NCBI RefSeq assembly: GCF_000378605.1
Contig: NZ_KB905155.1
Location: 496,001-560,000, forward strand
Origin: Thioalkalivibrio sp. ALJ21
GTDB lineage: Bacteria; Pseudomonadota; Gammaproteobacteria; Ectothiorhodospirales; Ectothiorhodospiraceae
DNA length: 64,000 bases
Direction: 5' to 3'
The notes beneath the pieces are model-generated. The model was not told the DNA's origin and did not search any database. It worked only from the letters and a program-made list of their open reading frames with translations. Shown here one piece after another: positions 42,082 through 50,008 of this stretch. The translations under genes and the position numbers were made by a program. Within the stretch, counting starts at the first letter, position 1. The number at the start of each line of letters is the position of its first letter.

Positions 42082-43209
42082 TTACTGGAGCAGCCGCAGG
42101 AAGGTCTGCGGTAGGGCGTTGGCCTGAACGAGCACGGCAAGCCCGGCCTGTTGCAGGATCTGGGCGCGCACCAGGCGGCTGACCTCGGCCGCGTAATCGG
42201 CGTCCAGAATGCGGCTGCGGGCCGCCGCCAGGTTGTCGCTGGTGATGCCGAGGTTGGTGATGGTCGACTCGAAGCGGTTCTGGATGGCCCCGAACTGGCT
42301 GCGCCGCGCGTTGACCGCGTCCAGTGCAGCATCCAGACGTGAGAGGGCATCGCTGGCCCCCTGGCGCGTAGTCAGGTCGACATCGTTCAGGCTTCCCCCG
42401 GGTTCGGTGGTGGCCGGCAGCCCGAGTGTGTCGATGGCGGTCTCACCCGAGATCGTCAGGGTCTCGCGGGCGATCAGGTTCAGCCGACCGTCGTCGGTCA
42501 GGACCGCGCGTCCGGTTGATCCGAGGGCACGGTCGATCGCGGTCGCCAGTTCCTGGGGTGTGCGATAGCGGCCTGCAGGGACCTCCACCGGGTCGCGCTC
42601 GCCCACACGTATGAAGAAGTCCTGATCCACCTCCAGCGGATCGTCCGCGAAGGCGGCCTCCAGCTCGGCGGACCAGGCGCTCGCAATGTCGCCCACGAAG
42701 CGGTTGCGCATGCTGTTGCCGAGGTCGATGGCAAGGGTCTGCCCGGCGTTGGCGCCGATCTGGAAGAACGCGGTGCCCATGGACCCGTCCAGCAGCGAAC
42801 GGCCGTTAAAGGTTGTCTGGGTCGCGATGCGGTCGTTCTCGGCCAGGAGCTGGCGAACCTCGCGGTCGATGGCGCCACGATCCGAGGTCGACAGGGTGGC
42901 ATTGGCCGCCTGTATAGCCAGCTCGCGGACACGTTGCAGGTTGCCGGTCATGGAGCCCAGGGCACCCTCGGCGGTCTGGGCCAGCGAGATGCCATCCTGC
43001 GCGTTGCGCATGGCCTGGTTCAGGCCGCGGATCTGGGTTGTGAAGCGTTCGGAGATGGCCAGCCCGGCGGCGTCGTCGCGCGCCGAATTGATGCGCTGGC
43101 CCGAAGCGAGGCGCTGGAAGGCCGTCTGCAGGGCGGCCTGCGACTGGCGCAGGTGGCGCTGAGCATTGAGCGACAGGAGGTTGGTGGCAACACTCAACAC
43201 CTGGGCCAT
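42082..43209 (-). CDS. fliC: Flagellin
   Basis: A 375-residue filament protein. The N-terminal D0/D1 region (VLSVATNLLSLNAQRHLRQSQ, then RLASGQRINSARDDAAGLAIS) and the C-terminal NLAAARSRILDADYAAEVSRL match the conserved flagellin ends, which form the filament core and the TLR5-contacting surface. The variable D2/D3 middle is short (about 170-290). No flagellar export, chaperone or hook gene is next to it, so it is an orphan locus of a larger regulon. A perfect sigma-28 promoter lies 80-107 bases upstream of the ATG. The ATG at 43209 is the conserved start. Confidence 0.95.
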   Translation of the reverse strand: MAQVLSVATNLLSLNAQRHLRQSQAALQTAFQRLASGQRINSARDDAAGLAISERFTTQIRGLNQAMRNAQDGISLAQTAEGALGSMTGNLQRVRELAIQAANATLSTSDRGAIDREVRQLLAENDRIATQTTFNGRSLLDGSMGTAFFQIGANAGQTLAIDLGNSMRNRFVGDIASAWSAELEAAFADDPLEVDQDFFIRVGERDPVEVPAGRYRTPQELATAIDRALGSTGRAVLTDDGRLNLIARETLTISGETAIDTLGLPATTEPGGSLNDVDLTTRQGASDALSRLDAALDAVNARRSQFGAIQNRFESTITNLGITSDNLAAARSRILDADYAAEVSRLVRAQILQQAGLAVLVQANALPQTFLRLLQ

Positions 43210-43288
43210 GTTGTCGGGTCTCGCACGCCACAAGGGCGATCCGGCGAAGGGCCGGATTCCGCAGCCGGAATTTCCCGTCTACAGCTGC

Positions 43289-43315
43289 TTAACGGCCGCG
43301 TTTGAGGAAACTTTA
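43289..43315 (-). promoter_or_regulatory. Sigma-28 (FliA) promoter of flagellin gene
   Basis: Read on the minus strand: TAAAGTTT, 11 bases, GCCGTTAA. This matches the Escherichia coli FliA consensus (TAAAGTTT-N11-GCCGATAA) at 15 of 16 positions and with the exact spacing. Transcription would start about 75 bases before the ATG. Confidence 0.93.
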
Positions 43316-43416
43316 GGGCAGGGGTTCCGGTGAGATGCGCCAGGTGGTGGGCCCTGGCGTGCACATCGGCGCGTGTTTGCTTAGGCTGCGCCGATTGGAC
43401 TGGATTGGAGAGGGGC

Positions 43417-44094
43417 ATGGCCGATACGCAACCCGAGCGCAGGCAGTCGCTGTTCTGGCGCACGCTGATCGCGATCCTGCTCGGGGTCGGGCTGGGGATC
43501 GTCTGGCTGTATGTGACCGCCCTGCTGGGGCTCGGCGGCGGGATCGACTTCATGCCTGTACCGCTGGCCCGGACCTTCGAGTGGGGTACGCCGCTGTTGC
43601 TGCTGGGCGGTGTCGTCGGGTTTGCGCTGGGCCGGCGGCGGGTGGCGGCTACGCTGTTCGGCCTGGCGGGGGTACTGCTGCTGGCGGCCCTGGCCTTCGA
43701 GGGCGCCCGCGTGATCCTGCAGGACCCCGAGGCGCGCAGCTACGAGCACCAAATGGCGCAAACGGCGCGGGAAGGGGCGCTGCAGATCGCCGAGTGCGAC
43801 AACGGCGAGACGCTACTGGTGCGCGAGGACCGAGTGACGTCGGAGGGGGTCGCCGTACTGCAGATCCAGCGCATCCATGTGGATGGGCGTCTGGACCCGG
43901 AGTTGCTGGCGAGCACGGGAGTAGGGTTTACGCCGACTATTAGCGAGGGCATGCGACCGTATCTCGATGGCTCGGTCGAATGTGGCCTGGAAGGCTTTTC
44001 CAGTGCTGGCGAGGCGCTTGGCCGGTTGGAGGCGTTTATTCAGGAACACCTGCCGCGGCACTCCAGTGCCGTGGCGCCGGTGGAGCCGGAGTAG
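43417..44094 (+). CDS. Hypothetical membrane protein
   Basis: A 225-residue protein with three N-terminal helices (about 15-37, 47-65 and 70-90) and a soluble C-terminal half (about 95-225) with four Cys residues in ECDNGE and VECGLEG segments. No family is recognised. GGAGAGGGGC gives a good ribosome site for the ATG at 43417. The 3' end overlaps the convergent MliC-like gene by 59 bases. Confidence 0.65.
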   Translation: MADTQPERRQSLFWRTLIAILLGVGLGIVWLYVTALLGLGGGIDFMPVPLARTFEWGTPLLLLGGVVGFALGRRRVAATLFGLAGVLLLAALAFEGARVILQDPEARSYEHQMAQTAREGALQIAECDNGETLLVREDRVTSEGVAVLQIQRIHVDGRLDPELLASTGVGFTPTISEGMRPYLDGSVECGLEGFSSAGEALGRLEAFIQEHLPRHSSAVAPVEPE

Positions 44095-44413
44095 CTGCAT
44101 CGGCATTGGGCTGGCGAACGCGGCAAGTCCAGTAGATACCGTGGAATTCGAGCATGGCGGCTTCGCCCTTGGTCCAGAACACGATCTGCTCGCCGGGGTT
44201 GGCGTAGCGCGCCCCGGAGGCCACCTCGGTCGCCTGTAATACGGCCCTGGAGCGGCCAAAACGCAACTCGGCCTCGTTGCCACTGAAGCTCGCCATCAGG
44301 TTCGGGCCACGGTCACAGCTGTAGGGCACATCGCGTGCCTGTTCAGCGGTCGGGGGCAGGGTGCCGCAGGCCGCCAGTGCCAGCGTGGCGCTGATGACAA
44401 TCCAGGTTCTCAC
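44036..44413 (-). CDS. MliC-like C-type lysozyme inhibitor lipoprotein
   Basis: A lipoprotein of about 125 residues. The GTG at 44413 gives a clean signal VRTWIVISATLALAAC-G with lipobox, and GGGAG lies about nine bases upstream, so I prefer it over ATG 44449. The mature part shows the MliC order: YSCDRGPNLMASF, then EVASGARYANPGEQIVFWTKGEAAMLE. The S-G-x-x-Y-x(N/D) and FWTKG motifs are family hallmarks and bind the lysozyme active site. It would protect the cell wall from eukaryotic or phage lysozymes. The C-terminal Ala/Pro tail overlaps the neighbouring gene by 59 bases on the opposite strand. Confidence 0.82.
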   Translation of the reverse strand: MRTWIVISATLALAACGTLPPTAEQARDVPYSCDRGPNLMASFSGNEAELRFGRSRAVLQATEVASGARYANPGEQIVFWTKGEAAMLEFHGIYWTCRVRQPNADAATPAPPAPRHWSAAAGVPE

Positions 44414-44486
44414 GCGCCGGTTCTCCCGCGGGTCGAATGGACTTTTCATCATACGCGTAACGGGCTGTCGCACGTGAAGGAACACT

Positions 44487-45167
44487 GTGACTCCGGGTTC
44501 GAACCGTTATAGTGAGGGCCCGGTCCCGTCAGGCGATTACGCTTTGTTTCCTCGCTGGTTTCTGGTTGCCTACCTGCTTTTTGTCTGCGTCCTGGTGCCG
44601 GTCTATGCGGTCCAGTATGGCTGGCTCAATTTCCTCTGGCTGTCCAATCTCGCGCTGATCGCCGGGTGCGCGGCGGCGTGGCTGGAGAGCCGGCGCCTGG
44701 CGAGCATGCTGGCGGTGGGCGTGGTCCTGCTCGAGATGGGGTGGGTGATCGACTTTCTGCTGGGGCTGGTGCTGCTGGGCAACCCGCCCTTCGGCTTTGT
44801 CGCCTACATGTTCGACCCGGAGATTCCGCTCTACCTGCGGCTGCTCTCCCTGTATCACCTGCCGCTGCCGTTGGTGCTGTTGTGGATGGTCTGGCGCCTG
44901 GGATACGACCCGGTGGCGGGGCGTTTGTGGATTCTGGTGGGCTGGGCCGTCTTGCTGGTGTCGTACCTTCTCTCGACCCCGGAGGCGAACGTGAACTGGG
45001 TGCTTGGACCGTGGGCGCGCCCTCAGGAGCTAGTCCATCCGTACGTGTGGCTCGCAGCCTTGATGGCCGGCTGCGCCCTGGTCTGGTGGCTGAGCCATCG
45101 CATGCTGTGGTGGGGCATGGGTCGCTTCGGGCATGTTCATCCGCGCGGGGAAGATGAGCGCGATTGA
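44487..45167 (+). CDS. Hypothetical membrane protein, six helices
   Basis: A 226-residue integral membrane protein with about six helices and a short His/Glu-rich cytoplasmic tail. No catalytic motif is seen; the Trp-rich helices (WVIDFLLGLVLLGNPPFGF, then LYHLPLPLVLLWMVWRLG) resemble the unannotated membrane-associated proteins found near permeases. It starts at a GTG, with AAGGA upstream. It lies 72 bases before the LctP permease gene, so the two are probably cotranscribed. Confidence 0.7.
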   Translation: MTPGSNRYSEGPVPSGDYALFPRWFLVAYLLFVCVLVPVYAVQYGWLNFLWLSNLALIAGCAAAWLESRRLASMLAVGVVLLEMGWVIDFLLGLVLLGNPPFGFVAYMFDPEIPLYLRLLSLYHLPLPLVLLWMVWRLGYDPVAGRLWILVGWAVLLVSYLLSTPEANVNWVLGPWARPQELVHPYVWLAALMAGCALVWWLSHRMLWWGMGRFGHVHPRGEDERD

Positions 45168-45239
45168 TCTGACGCAGTGGGCCCCGGCCCGGGACAGGCG
45201 ATACTCTCCCGGGAACGCTTTTTCGAGGATCGCGCGCGC

Positions 45240-46775
45240 ATGACGCTTTTCTGGGTGGCCCTGGTGCCGTTCGTGGTGCTGTTTGTCTGGCTGGTGCCGT
45301 TGCGTCGGCCGGCCTACGAGGCCGCGCCACTGGCCTATCTGGCGACGCTGATCATTGCCCTGTGGGTCTGGCAGATGCCGGGGGCCGTGCTGGGTGCCAG
45401 CCTGCTGGATGCGGGGGTGGTGTTTGTCGAGGTCATGCTGATCGTGGCCGTCGCGCTGCTGGTGCTGAACGTGATGATCGCGACGGGCCACATGGATGCG
45501 ATCCAGTCGGTGATCGCCAGCGTGTCGCGCGACCCGCGCGTGCTGGCGATGTTGCTGGGGTGGGGCCTGGTCGGATTCGTGGAGGGTATCGCCGGGTTCG
45601 GGACCCCGGCCGTGCTGGCGGCGCCGCTGCTCGTCTATTTCGGGATGAAGCCGCTGAAGGCCGTGGCGATCGCGCTGATCGGCAACAGTACCGCGGTGCC
45701 GTTTGGCGCGGCGGGCACCCCCGTGGTGATCGGCTTCGCGGGGCTGGGGCTGGAAGATGCGGTGGTGCAGGAGGCGGTGGTTCGCACGGCGTTCATCCTC
45801 GCGCTGCTGGCCGTGTTCATCACCATCTTCATGACCTGGGTCGCCACGCTGGGGGAGGAGAAGGGGCGCTTTCGCGAGTTCGTGCCATTCGCGGTGCTCT
45901 CCGCGCTCGCGTTCGGTATTCCGTACGCCCTGGTGGCATGGCTGATCGGGCCGGAGCTGCCCTCGATTGTCGGCGGCGTCGTCGCGATGGTGATCATCGC
46001 GCTGGCTGCGCACAAGGGCTTTCTGTTGCCGGCGCGCTCGCACCAAACCGAGAACGAACCCGCCCCGATCAAGCGGGTGATTGTGGCCTTTTTGCCGTTC
46101 GCCGTGATGTCGGTGGCCTTGATTGCCTCGCGCACGGTGATGCCGCTGCGCGAGGCCCTGCAATCGGTGCGCTGGTCGCTGGGCGAGTTTCAGGGGGTGG
46201 AGCTGGGACAGAACCTGGCCCCGCTGTACACGCCGTATTTCTACTTTGCCCTGGCGCTGGTAACCGCGCTGATCCTGTTTCGCGTGGGGCGCGCCACGCT
46301 GGGCGAGGCCGTGGTGGCCACCGGGCGCAAGCTGCGGGTGGCCGCGATTGTGCTGATCTTCATCATCGCGCTCACCCAGGTCCTGTTGATGTCCGAGCTT
46401 AACGCGGCGGGGCTGCCCTCGATGCCTCAGGTACTGGGGCAGGGCCTGGCGGAGTGGCTGGGGGGTACATTCGTGCTGTTCAGCGGATTCCTGGGGGCGC
46501 TGGGGTCGTTCATGACCGGAAGTGCGACGGTCTCCAATCTGCTCTTTGCTCGTCTGCAGGCGGATACCGCGGAGGCCGTGGCCTTGTCGTTGCCGTCGAT
46601 TCTCGCCCTGCAGCTGATCGGCTCAGGCGTGGGCAACATGATTTCTTTGCACAACATCGCGATGGCGGCCGCCGCCTGCGGCCTCCAGGCGCGCGAAGGG
46701 CAGGTGGTGCAGGAGACGATTGTGCCCGTGGTCGTGGTTTGTCTCGGGGCCGGCTTGCTGGCGCTTGTCTGGTAA
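45240..46775 (+). CDS. L-lactate permease family (LctP) transporter
   Basis: A 511-residue carrier of the LctP/GlcA family with about 13 helices. The family signature GFVEGIAGFGTPAVLAAPLLV appears at about residue 105 and STAVPFGAAGTPVVIG follows, with the second half mirroring it in LGALGSFMTGSATVSNLLF. Relatives take up L-lactate or glycolate with protons. There is no lactate or glycolate dehydrogenase in the window, so the substrate is not confirmed. It is slightly shorter than E. coli LldP (551). ATG 45240 begins at the first helix. Confidence 0.9.
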   Translation: MTLFWVALVPFVVLFVWLVPLRRPAYEAAPLAYLATLIIALWVWQMPGAVLGASLLDAGVVFVEVMLIVAVALLVLNVMIATGHMDAIQSVIASVSRDPRVLAMLLGWGLVGFVEGIAGFGTPAVLAAPLLVYFGMKPLKAVAIALIGNSTAVPFGAAGTPVVIGFAGLGLEDAVVQEAVVRTAFILALLAVFITIFMTWVATLGEEKGRFREFVPFAVLSALAFGIPYALVAWLIGPELPSIVGGVVAMVIIALAAHKGFLLPARSHQTENEPAPIKRVIVAFLPFAVMSVALIASRTVMPLREALQSVRWSLGEFQGVELGQNLAPLYTPYFYFALALVTALILFRVGRATLGEAVVATGRKLRVAAIVLIFIIALTQVLLMSELNAAGLPSMPQVLGQGLAEWLGGTFVLFSGFLGALGSFMTGSATVSNLLFARLQADTAEAVALSLPSILALQLIGSGVGNMISLHNIAMAAAACGLQAREGQVVQETIVPVVVVCLGAGLLALVW

Positions 46776-46796
46776 AGCTCCGGCCCCGAGTGCGGT

Positions 46797-47348
46797 TCAA
46801 AAGTTGTAGCCAAGTCCCAGGGTGTAGGCGAATGCGCCGTCGCGGAAGGCATCTTCGGCGTCGCTCGAGCGGCGGAAGAACCACTGGTACTCCACGCGGC
46901 CCAGCACGTAGGTGTTTTCCAGGACGTAGTACTTGAGTCCACCCTCCAGACCGGCAAAGCCGCTGTCGCGGACGCCATCACCGTAGATCACGCCGAGACT
47001 GCCACCCCCGAATGGGCGCAGGCGGCCGTCGCGGGTCTGCAAATTGGCATAGCCGCGGGTCGATCCGTTCCAGAAGTCATCACGCAGCGATTCGCCCTCG
47101 ATATTGGCGTAATTGACGCTTTGGCGGACCCCGAGGATGAAGTGGTCGCGCAGGTACCATCCCATCTCGCCGGACACGCCGAAATTGGTGTTGTCGAACT
47201 TGCGGTCGCTACTGCCGGTACCGGACAGCGAGAACTCGCGATCACCCTGAGAAGGACCGAAGTTCGCTGCCGATCCCTGCTGGGCCTGCGCGGCCGCCAA
47301 GGGAAGGGCGCCGGCCAGGCAGAGCGTGAGCGCCAGTAGTTTTTTCAT
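46797..47348 (-). CDS. Outer-membrane beta-barrel protein
   Basis: A 183-residue exported protein with a Sec signal (1-21, AQA-QQ). The mature part shows alternating polar/hydrophobic strands: GEMGWYLRDHFILGVRQSVNY, FGGGSLGVIYGDG, YYVLENTYVLGRVEYQWFFR, and ends AYTLGLGYNF with the terminal Phe recognised by the BAM machine. It resembles OmpW/OmpX-type or Lom-like eight-stranded barrels. GGAGG precedes the ATG at 47348. It is convergent with the LctP gene, 21 bases apart. Confidence 0.85.
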   Translation of the reverse strand: MKKLLALTLCLAGALPLAAAQAQQGSAANFGPSQGDREFSLSGTGSSDRKFDNTNFGVSGEMGWYLRDHFILGVRQSVNYANIEGESLRDDFWNGSTRGYANLQTRDGRLRPFGGGSLGVIYGDGVRDSGFAGLEGGLKYYVLENTYVLGRVEYQWFFRRSSDAEDAFRDGAFAYTLGLGYNF

Positions 47349-47799
47349 GATGCAGGCCTCCGTGTTGCGCCCCTTCCAGGCTGGATCGCGGGCGTCTCCG
47401 GGGACAGGCACCAGCGAGGCCGGCGCCTGTCCCTGAGGACAGATTGCATGCGGATACCGGTACGGTTCTGTACGGCGGCGCACACAGAAACCGCTCATTG
47501 CTAAAGGAAACGCTGATCCATGCGGACACTCGCGTTGGAACCCCGGGTTTTCCGAGACAAGGCGCGCCGTGCAGCGGGTAGTGGTTCTACCCGCAAGCGG
47601 TGCAACGCATGATCAGGGGACCTGGGGTACCAACCCCACAACTTAATGAACGAAGGGGTTCGGCCGCCCGTTGTTAAAAGAACGGGCGCGGGAACGGCGT
47701 TGCGGCTCCTTTGTGCAGAATGACTGCACGGCAGTCACCGCGCCTTGTTCGCACGCAATAGCGGCGAAGCAGCGAGCGTGTACATGGAGCAGGGTTTCC
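47349..47799. other. Intergenic region with hairpins
   Basis: About 450 bases upstream of the barrel gene. A hairpin CGCCCGTT (47665-47672) / AACGGGCG (47681-47688) is visible. The remainder probably holds the barrel-gene promoter, and I see no other protein-like frame. Confidence 0.4.
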
Positions 47800-47877
47800 T
47801 TAACGGAAACCGAGAAAGCTCAGGATTACCAGCACAATCACGACAAAGCCGACGATCCAAATGATGTTGTTCATCAT
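47800..47877 (-). CDS. 25-residue single-helix membrane peptide
   Basis: A very short gene: two Met codons, then NNIIWIVGFVVIVLVILSF and LGFR. The N-terminal Asn-Asn-Ile-Ile-Trp and C-terminal Gly-Phe-Arg resemble a widespread tiny membrane protein that I recall near CsbD and other stress genes in proteobacteria. One helix spans the membrane with the Arg in the cytosol. The start is ATG 47877 or 47874. No strong ribosome site is visible, only AGGT about ten bases upstream. It is divergent from csbD, about 157 bases away. Confidence 0.6.
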   Translation of the reverse strand: MMNNIIWIVGFVVIVLVILSFLGFR

Positions 47878-47936
47878 GGGTAGATGACCTGACTGGGTGG
47901 GTGGGGGCTCCAGTGGGTCACAAGAGGGAGTGGGAA

Positions 47937-47958
47937 GTCTGTGCGTCGTCGCACAGAC
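47937..47958. other. Perfect 9-base hairpin with tetraloop
   Basis: GTCTGTGCG (47937-47945) and CGCACAGAC (47950-47958) pair across TCGT, upstream of csbD. No U-tract; possibly a 5' leader element or an operator. Confidence 0.55.
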
Positions 47959-48033
47959 GCCGTCCGGGCCGTCTGTCTACGCTCGGGAGTGGATCAGCAC
48001 TGTCGCTGGTCAGCGACTAGACGAGGATGGCAA

Positions 48034-48246
48034 ATGAACTGGGATATCGTTAAAGGGAACTGGAAGCAGTTCAAGGGGAAGGTCAAGGCTCGCTGGGGCA
48101 AGCTGACGGACGACGAACTCGACACCGTGGCTGGCAAGCGGGAAGAGCTGGCCGGCCGCATTCAGGAACGCTATGGCGTGACGAAGGACGAAGCGGAGAA
48201 GCAGCTGGCGGAATTCGAGAAGAAGATCGACCGGGATGAACACTGA
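48034..48246 (+). CDS. csbD: CsbD-family stress protein
   Basis: A 70-residue protein that matches CsbD throughout: MNWDIVKGNWKQFKGKVKA at the start, then W-x-KLTDDELDTVAGKREEL and RIQERYGVTKDEAEKQLAEF. The family folds as a small helical bundle and is induced by general stress in many bacteria (sigma-B in Bacillus, RpoS-related in others); molecular role unknown. GAGGATGG lies nine bases before the ATG. A hairpin at 47937-47958 and a divergent micro-peptide gene lie upstream. Confidence 0.95.
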   Translation: MNWDIVKGNWKQFKGKVKARWGKLTDDELDTVAGKREELAGRIQERYGVTKDEAEKQLAEFEKKIDRDEH

Positions 48247-48276
48247 TCGAAGTGGCCCTTTGGCGGCGTCCCGAAT

Positions 48277-49146
48277 CTAGTACTGGGACGCCGCCGGCTC
48301 GCCAAGGAGTCGCGCGTATTCGCGAGTGATCACCCCATAGCACTCGCAGCTGCGATTCTCGAGCCCTGGGCGGTCCAGAATGACCAGGCGGCCCCGGTGG
48401 TAGGTGATCAAACCCGATTTTTGCAACCTGCCGGCGGCCTCGGTGACCCCTTCTCTCCGCACCCCCAGCATGCTCGCAATGAGTTCGTGCGTCATTTTAA
48501 GTTCCCGGTGTGGCGAGCGGTCGTCGCTTAGCAACAGCCAGCGACAAAGCTGCTGCTCCACCGAATGGTGTCGATTGCAGGCGGAGGTCTGTGCGATTTG
48601 CGTGAACAAGGCCTGCGTGTAGCGCAGCATGAGTCGTTGCAGTTCGCCCGCTTGGGAAAAGGCCTCGTTGATGATGGTGCTGCGGATTCGATAGGCGTGC
48701 CCAGCCATGCGCACCGTGGCTCGGGTCGGTGTTGTGTAGCCGCCCATTAACAGGGAGATTCCAACCAGTCCCTCCCGGCCGGCCACCGCGATCTCGCCCG
48801 ATTTCCCATCCTCCATCACACACATCAAGGCGATGATGGCTTCGGTGGGAAAGTAGACGTAGTGGGTCTCCGACGGACCCTCATAAAGGCTGGTGCCCAG
48901 TGGCAGCAGGACCGAATTCAGGTGTGGGTGCAGATATTCGTATTCACTGTCCGGCAGGGCCGCGAGCAGTCCATTGTCGAGGGGCGTTCGCCCGATCGGT
49001 CGGGTTAAGGGCACCGGTGGGTCCGTTTGTTGATCGAGAGAGTTCGATGGTCCGAAAGATTCGGATAATGAATAGCTTAAGGATAGCCCTTCGAGGTGGG
49101 TCAAGCCCCGTATCCCCGACTGAAATCTTCCAGACCGGCGGACCAT
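48277..49146 (-). CDS. Crp/Fnr-family transcriptional regulator
   Basis: A regulator of about 290 residues. The cyclic-nucleotide-binding-like barrel (about 55-170) begins at NGLLAALPDSEYEYLHPHL and includes YFPTEAIIALMCVMEDGKSGEIAVAGREGLVG. The C-terminal winged helix (about 195-260) has LKMTHELIASMLGVRREGVTEAAGRLQKSGLI, a clear HTH. No Fe-S cysteine cluster is seen at the N-terminus, so it is not FNR; members of this group often sense unknown ligands. The first 50 residues are low complexity and the true start may be a later TTG. It sits between csbD and the PRC-barrel gene and could regulate both. Confidence 0.88.
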   Translation of the reverse strand: MVRRSGRFQSGIRGLTHLEGLSLSYSLSESFGPSNSLDQQTDPPVPLTRPIGRTPLDNGLLAALPDSEYEYLHPHLNSVLLPLGTSLYEGPSETHYVYFPTEAIIALMCVMEDGKSGEIAVAGREGLVGISLLMGGYTTPTRATVRMAGHAYRIRSTIINEAFSQAGELQRLMLRYTQALFTQIAQTSACNRHHSVEQQLCRWLLLSDDRSPHRELKMTHELIASMLGVRREGVTEAAGRLQKSGLITYHRGRLVILDRPGLENRSCECYGVITREYARLLGEPAASQY

Positions 49147-49215
49147 TTTCGCGTTAAGGCACTTGGCGTAGCGACGCCCAACGTTTGGCAACGGTCAGGT
49201 CGCGGTGGAGAGGAA

Positions 49216-49248
49216 CCGACCCGAGGGAGGCGATGTCCCTCGGGTCGG
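49216..49248 (-). terminator. Terminator-like hairpin after the PRC-barrel gene
   Basis: CCGACCCGAGGGA (49216-49228) and TCCCTCGGGTCGG (49236-49248) form a perfect 13-base stem with a 7-base loop. On the minus strand it is followed by a T/C-rich run rather than pure U, so termination may be partial and the Crp gene could be read through. Confidence 0.7.
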
Positions 49249-49260
49249 GTATTGCCAGCC

Positions 49261-49707
49261 CTAGTCGCGCTCGTACTCGGGTGCTTCTTTGAGGGTGTCC
49301 TCGTCCATGTCGATGTACAGCTTGACCTCGTCGCCTTCGGTGGAGCGGTCAATCCGGTCCCAGGCGATTGCGATGTCCTTTTCCCCCATACCCAGAACAC
49401 CGCCGGTGCCGATTACAACGGCGATGATCCGGCCATCCTGGTCGATGACGAGGTCGTTGATCTCGCCGATCTCCTCATCGTCAGCCCGGCTGTGGACTTT
49501 CTGGTCCATCAGATCGGAGGCATGCAGTCCCTGCGCCGGCATGCGGTCAATATGGGGGGCATCATGGCGTTCGTCGGCATCACGCTCTTCCATTGCGTTC
49601 CGGTCATTGCCATTCATCTCCTGTTCGCCCGCCAGGGCTCCGCTCATGCCAAAAGCGAGGATGGGGATCATCGCGGCTGCGAGTTTGAGTGAGGTGAGTT
49701 TCTTCAT
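49261..49707 (-). CDS. Exported PRC-barrel domain protein
   Basis: A 148-residue secreted protein with signal 1-27 (ALA-GE). The PRC-barrel fold spans about 60-140: LHASDLMDQKVHSRADDEEIGEINDLVIDQDGRI is the first strands and helix with the D-x-x-G-E-I-x-D-L motif, and VVIGTGGVLGMGEKDIAIAWDRI the second. PRC barrels in cytoplasmic proteins act in photosynthetic-centre assembly and RNA processing, but exported ones are common in stress regulons with CsbD. A hairpin terminator follows. Confidence 0.85.
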   Translation of the reverse strand: MKKLTSLKLAAAMIPILAFGMSGALAGEQEMNGNDRNAMEERDADERHDAPHIDRMPAQGLHASDLMDQKVHSRADDEEIGEINDLVIDQDGRIIAVVIGTGGVLGMGEKDIAIAWDRIDRSTEGDEVKLYIDMDEDTLKEAPEYERD

Positions 49708-50008
49708 GGTTATGCTCCTTGAAGGGGCCGGCGTTGACGCCGGAGGTCAGTGTCACGCTCATCGCCAGGGTTTCGCCCCGCACGATGCATACGCGTCCCC
49801 GATCATGTGGCTGGTTGCAATGTCGGTCTGTACGCCGGACCACAAATGGCCGCAATAGGGGCCAGGAGTGCGATGGACGTTGGGTTATTGGCAGGACGAT
49901 TCGAGCGGCCCAGGAAACTGGATGCTATCCGCCGGTCGTTTACCCGACGGGGTGCTAGGCTCAGCAGGAGGGCCGGCACGCAAGCGCCCGTCGATCCGAG
50001 AGACGCCG

